DNA from: Streptomyces yatensis
GTDB taxonomy: Bacteria; Actinomycetota; Actinomycetes; Streptomycetales; Streptomycetaceae
DNA: 64,000 nt
Direction: 5' to 3'
Assembly: GCF_018069625.1 (NCBI RefSeq)
Contig: NZ_CP072941.1
Location: forward strand, 10,106,001-10,170,000
Shown one piece after another: positions 43,101 to 64,000 of this stretch. A model generated the notes under the pieces. The model saw only the letters and a program-made list of their open reading frames with translations, was not told where the DNA came from and ran no database searches. A program made the position numbers and the translations under genes. Every line of letters begins with the position of its first letter. The first letter of the stretch is position 1.

Positions 43101-44690
43101 GCTGGGGCTGTCGGGTGTCGGGGCGGATGACAACTTCTTCGATCTGGGCGGGGACAGCATCGTCTCCATCCAGCTCGTCAGCCGCGCCCGCGCCGCCGGA
43201 CTGGTCTTCACCCCGCGCGATGTCTTCCAACGCCCCACCGTGGCCGCGCTCGCCGCGGCCGCCACGGACGCGGACGCCACCTGGACGCCGACCCCCGACC
43301 AGGGCATCGGCGTGCTGCCGCCGACTCCCATCGTGCACTGGCTGCGGGAGCGTGGCGGGCCGGTGGACGGTTTCCATCAGTCGATGCTGGTGCGCACGCC
43401 CGCCGGGCTGACCCTGGAGCGGCTGACGGCTGGGTTGCAGGCCGTACTGGACCATCATGACGCGCTGCGGATGCGGCTGGGACGTGAGGGCGATGGCGCC
43501 TGGGAGCTGGAGACGGGGCCGCGGGGCGCGGTCGACGCGGCCGATGTGATCACACGGGTGACCGACCCGGAGGAGCTGCGCCGGGACCCGCTGGAGGACA
43601 GGCCGCTGAGCCCCGAGGCCGGTGAGATGGTCCGGGCCGTATGGCTCGACAATGGCGCGGACGCCCCCGGTCGGTTGCTGTTGGTGGCGCATCATCTGGT
43701 GGTCGACGGGGTCTCCTGGCGGATTCTGCTGCCGGATCTGGCCGCGGCGGTCGAGGGCCGGGAGCTGGAGCCGGTCGGCACCTCGCTGCGGGGCTGGGCC
43801 GAACACCTCACCGCCCTCGCCCGGCACCCCTCCCGACGGGCCGAACTGCCGCTGTGGACAGCCATGTCCGAGGGTCCGGACCCGCTGCTGGGCCGACGGG
43901 CGCTGGATCCGGCGCGGGACACCGCCGCCACCGTCCGCCACCTTCGGCTGACCTTGCCGGCGGAGCGGACGGAGCCCCTGCTGACGCGGGTGCCCGCCGC
44001 GTTCCACGGCGGTGTGAACGACGTCCTGCTGACGGCCCTGGCGCTGGCGGTGGCCGACTGGCGGCGCCGACGCGGCCACACGGAGGCCACCGGTGTGCTG
44101 GTGGACCTGGAGGGCCATGGCCGGGAGGACATCGTCGAGGGCGCCGATCTGTCCCGTACCGTCGGCTGGTTCACCAGCCTTCACCCGGTGCGCCTGGAGC
44201 CCGGAGTGGCGGACTGGGGCGAGGTCTGGGAGGGCGGACCGCAGGCCGGACGGGCCCTCAAGCGGGTCAAGGAGCAGCTGCGCGGCCTGCCCGACAACGG
44301 CATCGGCTACGGTCTGCTGCGCCACCTCAACCCCGACACCGCGCGTGAGCTGGCCGCCCTGCCGACCCCGCAGATCGGCTTCAACTACCTCGGCCGCCTC
44401 GCGACCGGCACCGACACCGACTGGGCGGTGGAGAGCGCGTCCGGCGGCGGCGACGAGGACATGCCGCTCGTCCACACCGTCGACGTCGACGCGCTCACCC
44501 TGGACACCCACGACGGTGCACAGCTGCACGCCACCTGGAGCTGGCCGGACGGGCTGCTCTCCGAGGACGACGTACGCGACCTGGCCGAGACCTGGTTCCG
44601 CGCCCTGGACACCCTCGCCACCCACGCCGAGCCACCGGGAGCAGGCGGGCGCACCCCCTCCGACCTCCCGCTGGTCACCCTCACCCAGGA
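40123..44690 (+). other. NRPS module 1: starter C - A - PCP - E
   Basis: The first C domain is not a lipoinitiation type I can identify. It resembles the EntF/DhbF class that accepts an aryl acyl group ([56 protein letters not shown]), so the peptide is probably N-acylated. The A-domain pocket (GrsA positions 235-331 plus Lys517) reads D-V-F-S-V-A-I-V-Y-K, which I cannot assign; a small or aliphatic residue is a guess. E1 keeps HHLVVDG and EGHGRE, so residue 1 should be D. Confidence 0.8.
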
Positions 44691-47600
44691 CGAGATCGAC
44701 ACCCTGGAGCGCACCTGCCCCGATCTGGAGGACGTGCTGCCGCCCTCGCCCATGCAGGAAGGGCTGCTGTTCCACGCCCTGTTCGACGAGGGCGCCGCGG
44801 ACGTCTACACCGTGCAGCTCTTCCTCGCCATGGCGGGAACACTGGACGAACGGGCCCTGCGCGCCGCCGCGCGGACCCTGCTGAACCGGCACCCCAACCT
44901 CCGCTCGGGCTTCCGCCACGAACAGCTCGGCACCCCCGTCATGGTCGTCCACCACGAGGTGGAACTGCCCTGGGAGACCAGGGATCTGCGCGGTCTCGCC
45001 CCGGACGAGCAGACGGCCGAGCTCACGCGGATCGCGGAGGAGCAACTGGGCCGCGGCTTCGATCCGGCGGCGCCACCGCTGCTGCGCTTCGTCCTGCTCC
45101 GGCTCGCCGACGACCGCTGCCGTCTGCTCCTCACGTACCACCACATCCTGCTCGACGGCTGGTCGATGGCGCTGCTGGCCCAGGAGCTGTTCGCGCTGTA
45201 CGCACGCGGCGGTGACGACACGGGACTGCCCCCCGCCACCCCCTACCGCGACTATCTGGCGTGGCTCGCGGACCAGGACCGGGAGACGGCCGAGGAAGCG
45301 TGGCGGCAGGCGCTCGCGGGCATCGAGGAGCCCACACTGCTCGCCCCGACGACGGGCAACGACACTCCCGCCCTGCCCCCGGAGCGGGTCACCCTCGACC
45401 TGTCGCCGGAGCTCACCACCGCGCTGACCGACCGGGCCCGGGGGCTCGGGCTGACCATGAACACCCTGGTCCAGGGCGCCTGGGCGGTGCTGCTCAGCCG
45501 GCTCACCGGAGCCGAGGACGTGGTCTTCGGCGCCACCGTCTCCGGACGGCCGGGCGAGATCGGCGGCGTCGAGTCGATGGTCGGCCTGTTCATCAACACG
45601 CTGCCCGTGCGGGTGGCGCCGGGTCCGGAGGAGAGCTGGGCCCAGCTGCTGACCCGCCTCCAGGAGCAGCAGGCGGCGCTGATGGAGCACCAGTACATCG
45701 GGCTGCACGACACCCAGCGACTGGCCGGGGTGGGGGAGCTGTTCGACACCCTCACCGTCTTCGAGAACTACCCCCTGGACCCGGACATGCTGGACAGCGC
45801 CGGCAGCGGGCTGCGGGTCACCGAAGCCGGTGCGGAAGACGCCACGCACTATCCGCTGACCCTCGTGGCGGTTCCCGGCCCGCGGCTCGCCCTGCGCCTC
45901 GGATACCGGCCGGAGCTGTTCGCCGCCGACAGCGTGCGCGCCATCGGCGCCCGCCTCAACCGGCTGCTGGAAGCCATCGCCACCGACCCCGATCGGGCGG
46001 TCGCCGACGCGGACATCCTGGACGCCGCGGAGCGCGAGCGGACGCTGGTCACCTGGAACGCCACCGAGCGCCACATCCCCTCCGTCACGCTCACCGAGCT
46101 GATCGAGGCCCAGGCGGCCCGTGCCCCGCACACCACCGCCGTGGTCTTCGAGGGCCGGACGCTGACGTACGCGGAGCTGGGCGCCCGCGCCAACCGGCTG
46201 GCGCGGCTGCTGGTCGAGCGGGGAGCGGGCCCGGAGCGGTTCGTGGCCCTCGCCCTGCCGCGCTCCCTGGACCTCATCGTCGCTCTGGTGGCCGTGCTGA
46301 AGTCGGGGGCCGCCTATGTGCCGGTCGACCCCGACTACCCGGCCGAGCGCATCCGCTACATCCTGGGGAACGCCCACCCCGCGCTGCTGCTCACCACCGC
46401 GGACATCACCGAGGCGCTGCCGCCCGACGACGACACCCCTCGGCTGCTGCTGGACACCGCGGACACCCGGGCGGAGCTGGCGGGCCACTCCGACCGCGAT
46501 CTCACCGACACCGAACGGCTCGCCCCGCTGACCGGCCGCAACACCGCCTATGTCATCTACACCTCGGGTTCCACGGGCAAGCCCAAGGGCGTGCTCGTCC
46601 CGCACGAGGGGATCGTCAACCGGCTGCTGTGGACCCAGGCGCGGTACGGGCTCGACGCCTCCGACGGGGTGCTGCAGAAGACACCGTCCGGTTTCGACGT
46701 CTCGGTGTGGGAGTTCTTCTGGCCGCTCATCACCGGCGCCCGGCTCGTGGTCGCCCGGCCGGAGGGCCACAAGGACCCCGCGTATCTCGCCCGGCTGATC
46801 CGGGACGAGAGCGTCACCACGGTGCACTTCGTCCCGTCCATGCTCCAGGTCTTCCTCACCGAGCCCACCGTCGCCCACTGCACCGGTCTGCGCCGCGTCC
46901 TGTGCAGTGGCGAGGCACTCCCCGGTGAGCTGCGCGCACGGTTCTACGAGACGCTGGACGTGCCGCTGCACAATCTGTACGGGCCCACCGAGGCATCCGT
47001 GGATGTCACCTCGTGGGAGTGCTCCGCCCAGGATCCCTCCGGGCCGGTGCCGATCGGCGCCCCGGTGTGGAACACCCGGCTGTATGTGCTGGATTCACGG
47101 CTGCGGCCGGTGCCCGCCGGAGTCCCCGGTGAGCTGTATCTCGCCGGTGTGCAGCTCGCCCGGGGGTATGTGCGGCGTCCGGGGTTGACGGCGGAGCGGT
47201 TTGTGGCGGACCCGTTTCGCGGGGCGGGTGCGCGGATGTATCGCACGGGTGATGTGGTGCGGTGGCGGGTGGATGGGAATGTGGAGTACGTCGGGCGCGC
47301 CGATGAGCAGGTGAAGGTGCGTGGCTTCCGGATCGAGCTGGGGGAGATCGAGGCGGTTCTCGTCCGGCATCCGCAGGTCGGGCAGACGGCGGTGATCGCT
47401 CGTGAGGACCGCGCGGGTGTGAAGCAGCTCGTGGCGTATGTCGTCGCCGAGGGCGACCCGGATGCCGGTGAGCTGAGGAAATACCTGGGCACCGAACTGC
47501 CCGAGTACATGGTCCCGGCCGCTTTCGTCACGCTGGAGCGGCTGCCGCTGACGCCCAACGGCAAGCTGGACCGCCGGGCCCTTCCGGCGCCCGACTTCGG

Positions 47601-49328
47601 GCCTGTGGCGGAGGGGCGGGCTCCCGCCACCGCGCGCGAGGAGGCGCTGTGTGCGGTGTTCGCGGATGTGCTGGGGCTGTCGGGTGTCGGGGCGGATGAC
47701 AACTTCTTCGATCTGGGCGGGGACAGCATCGTCTCCATCCAGCTCGTCAGCCGCGCCCGCGCCGCCGGACTGGTCTTCACCCCGCGCGATGTCTTCCAGC
47801 ACCGCACGGTGGCCGCACTCGCCGCGATGGCCGGGGAGGCCCGGGCGACGGCGGTGGAGCCACCGGACCATGGCATCGGTGTGGTGCCGCTGACCCCGAT
47901 CGTGCACTGGCTGCGGGAGCGCGGCGGGCCGGTGGACGGTTTCCATCAGTCGATGCTGGTCCGTACGCCCGCCGGGCTGACCCTGGAGCGGCTCACCGCC
48001 GGGTTGCAGGCGGTGCTCGATCACCATGACGCGCTGCGGATGCGGCTGGGACGTGAGGGCGATGGCGCCTGGGAGCTGGAGACGGGGCCGCGGGGCGCGG
48101 TCGACGCAGCCGATGTGATCACACGGGTGACCGACCCGGAGGAGCTGCGCCGGGACCCGCTGGAGGACAGGCCGCTGAGCCCCGAGGCCGGTGAGATGGT
48201 CCGGGCCGTATGGCTCGACAATGGCGCGGACGCCCCCGGTCGGTTGCTGTTGGTGGCGCATCATCTGGTGGTCGACGGGGTCTCCTGGCGGATTCTGCTG
48301 CCGGACCTGGCCGCGGCGGTCGAGGGCCGGGAGCTGGAGCCGGTCGGCACCTCGTTGCGGGGCTGGGCCGAACACCTCACCACCCTCGCCCGGCACCCCT
48401 CCCGAGTCGAAGAACTCGCGCTCTGGAAGCGGCAGTTCGAGGGGCCCGACACCTTGGTGGGCGCACGGGCGCTGGATCCGGTCCGGGACACCGCCGCCAC
48501 CGTCCGCCACCTTCGGCTGACGCTGCCACCGGAGAGGACGGAGCCGCTGCTGACGCGGGTGCCCGCCGCGTTCCACGGCGGTGTGAACGACGTCCTGCTG
48601 ACGGCCCTGGGTCTGGCGGTGGCCGACTGGCGGTGCCGCAGGGGTCACGCGGAGGCCACCGGTGTGCTGGTGGACCTGGAGGGACATGGCCGGGAGGACA
48701 TCGTCGAGGGCGCCGATCTGTCCCGTACCGTCGGCTGGTTCACCAGCCTCTACCCGGTGCGTCTGAAGCCCGGGATCGAGGACTGGGCCGATCTCTGGGG
48801 CGGTGGCCGCGAGGCCGGACAGGCCCTGAAACGGGTCAAGGAGCAGTTGCGCGCCCTGCCCGACAACGGCATCGGCTACGGTCTGCTGCGCCACCTCAAC
48901 CCGGACACCGCGCGCGAGCTGGCCGCCCTGCCGACCCCGCAGATCGGCTTCAACTACCTCGGCCGCCTCACCTCCGGCACCGACACCGACTGGGCGGTGG
49001 CACCGGAGGCCGACGGGCTCGGCGGCGGGGCGGACGACGCGATGCCGCTTCCGCACGCACTGGAGATCAACGCACTGACCGAGGACGGTCCGGGAGGCGC
49101 CCGCCTCGGCGTCGTATGGAGCTGGCCGGACGGGCTGCTCTCCGAGGACGACGTACGGGACCTGGCCGAGACCTGGTTCCGCGCCCTGGACGCGCTCGCC
49201 GCCCACGCCGAAGGGCCGGGAGCCGGCGGGCACACCCCCTCCGACCTGACGCTGGTCTCCCTCACCCAGGACGAGATCGACGCATTCGAAGACGAACTGG
49301 AACCGGGAACCGAGTGGGAGATGCCGAA

Positions 49329-49332
<4 letters not shown>
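40123..49332 (+). CDS. Non-ribosomal peptide synthetase, modules 1-2 (C-A-PCP-E-C-A-PCP-E)
   Basis: A 3069-residue NRPS in two modules, each ending in an epimerase. Domain positions are about C1 4-446, A1 470-962, PCP1 (Ser1012), E1 1060-1520, C2 1530-1970, A2 1985-2487, PCP2 (Ser2535), E2 2580-3040. All core motifs are intact. Both carriers read GGDSI, the form that precedes E domains. The C-terminal tail after E2 ([20 protein letters not shown]) looks like a donor docking (COM) element for the next protein, whose N-terminus begins directly with a C domain. The stop overlaps the next GTG by 4 nt. Large parts of modules 1 and 2 are nearly identical DNA with atypical codon use. The peptide chain starts here. 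Confidence 0.95.
42592..43836 (+). repeat. Near-identical repeat, copy 1 (A C-terminal part, PCP and E of module 1)
   Basis: From 42592 to 43229 and again from 43330 to 43836 the DNA is almost identical to module 2 at a constant offset of 4569 bp. A short stretch in the A-domain tail and the PCP-E linker differ. In the conserved part codons often end in G or T (gtg, gcg, ggt, gat), unlike the C-ending codons around it. Confidence 0.85.
44700..49260 (+). other. NRPS module 2: C - A (Ser) - PCP - E
   Basis: C2 carries [11 protein letters not shown] and follows an E domain, so it is a D-donor (DCL) type. The A-domain pocket reads D-V-W-H-L-S-L-V-D-K, one conservative change from the classical serine code, so L-Ser is activated and then epimerised to D-Ser by E2 (HHLVVDG, EGHGRE present). 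Confidence 0.85.
47161..48405 (+). repeat. Near-identical repeat, copy 2 (A C-terminal part, PCP and E of module 2)
   Basis: Partner of the repeat at 42592-43836, displaced by exactly 4569 bp (1523 codons). The unbroken offset means that no indel has arisen since the copies were last homogenised, which suggests recent duplication or gene conversion. Confidence 0.85.

Positions 49333-64000
<14,668 letters not shown>

Noticed and set aside
40645..46971. A 2108-codon antisense frame opposite the first NRPS gene, and a similar one at 47095-49233
   Set aside because: Same reason: low-complexity composition and complete overlap with intact NRPS domains.

Overview
The window is about 70% G+C or more, with C/G-ending codons, GTG and TTG starts, dense 4-bp stop/start overlaps and long stop-free antisense frames. 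That composition, together with DrrAB-type exporters, MerR/GntR/HxlR regulators and a giant NRPS locus, points to an actinomycete, most likely Streptomyces. No rRNA, tRNA, CRISPR array or intact mobile element was seen.

Left part (1-18.6 kb). An AraC regulator is divergent from a metallo-beta-lactamase-fold hydrolase, and an erythromycin-esterase-family gene is divergent from a MerR regulator. Then comes a catabolic island. A FadR-type GntR regulator and an amidase (minus strand) face an eight-gene plus-strand operon: an isopropylmalate/tartrate-type dehydrogenase, a complete Dpp/Opp-type importer (lipoprotein, two permeases, two ATPases), an aldehyde dehydrogenase and an SDR. This operon converges on a sulfatase and its formylglycine-generating enzyme. 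Almost the same 15-bp palindrome lies upstream of both transcription units (6492-6506 and 18605-18619), so they look like one GntR regulon for import and breakdown of an unidentified compound.

Middle (18.7-34 kb). A fused CrtC/lipocalin-like plus polyprenyl-synthase protein is divergent from a two-gene ABC exporter. It is followed by pirin and WrbA-like genes, a DSD1-family PLP enzyme, a second amidase, a lipoprotein, small hypothetical proteins, a RidA/HxlR divergent pair, an SGNH hydrolase and a TIGR00027-type methyltransferase. Two stretches are decayed: an N-terminally truncated MFS gene followed by a thiamine-diphosphate decarboxylase remnant (24.5-25.2 kb), and a formerly divergent SDR/TetR pair in which one deletion removed both 5' ends (29.9-30.65 kb).

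Right part (34-64 kb). A minus-strand operon encodes an MfnB-type (5-formylfuran-3-yl)methyl phosphate synthase, an aldehyde dehydrogenase and a zinc alcohol dehydrogenase. It diverges from a DrrAB-type exporter and two NRPS genes. The NRPSs hold six modules: C(starter)-A-PCP-E / C-A-PCP-E // C-A-PCP-E / C-A-PCP / C-A-PCP / C-A-PCP-TE, with the TE running off the window. Domain order predicts a hexapeptide with D residues at positions 1-3. A-domain pocket residues read clearly as Ser for module 2 and probably Asp for module 6; modules 4 (Val-like) and 5 (basic) are weaker and modules 1 and 3 are unassigned. The first C domain resembles the acyl-accepting starter domain of EntF. The most exciting, untested possibility is that the MfnB operon makes a furan acid that caps this peptide.
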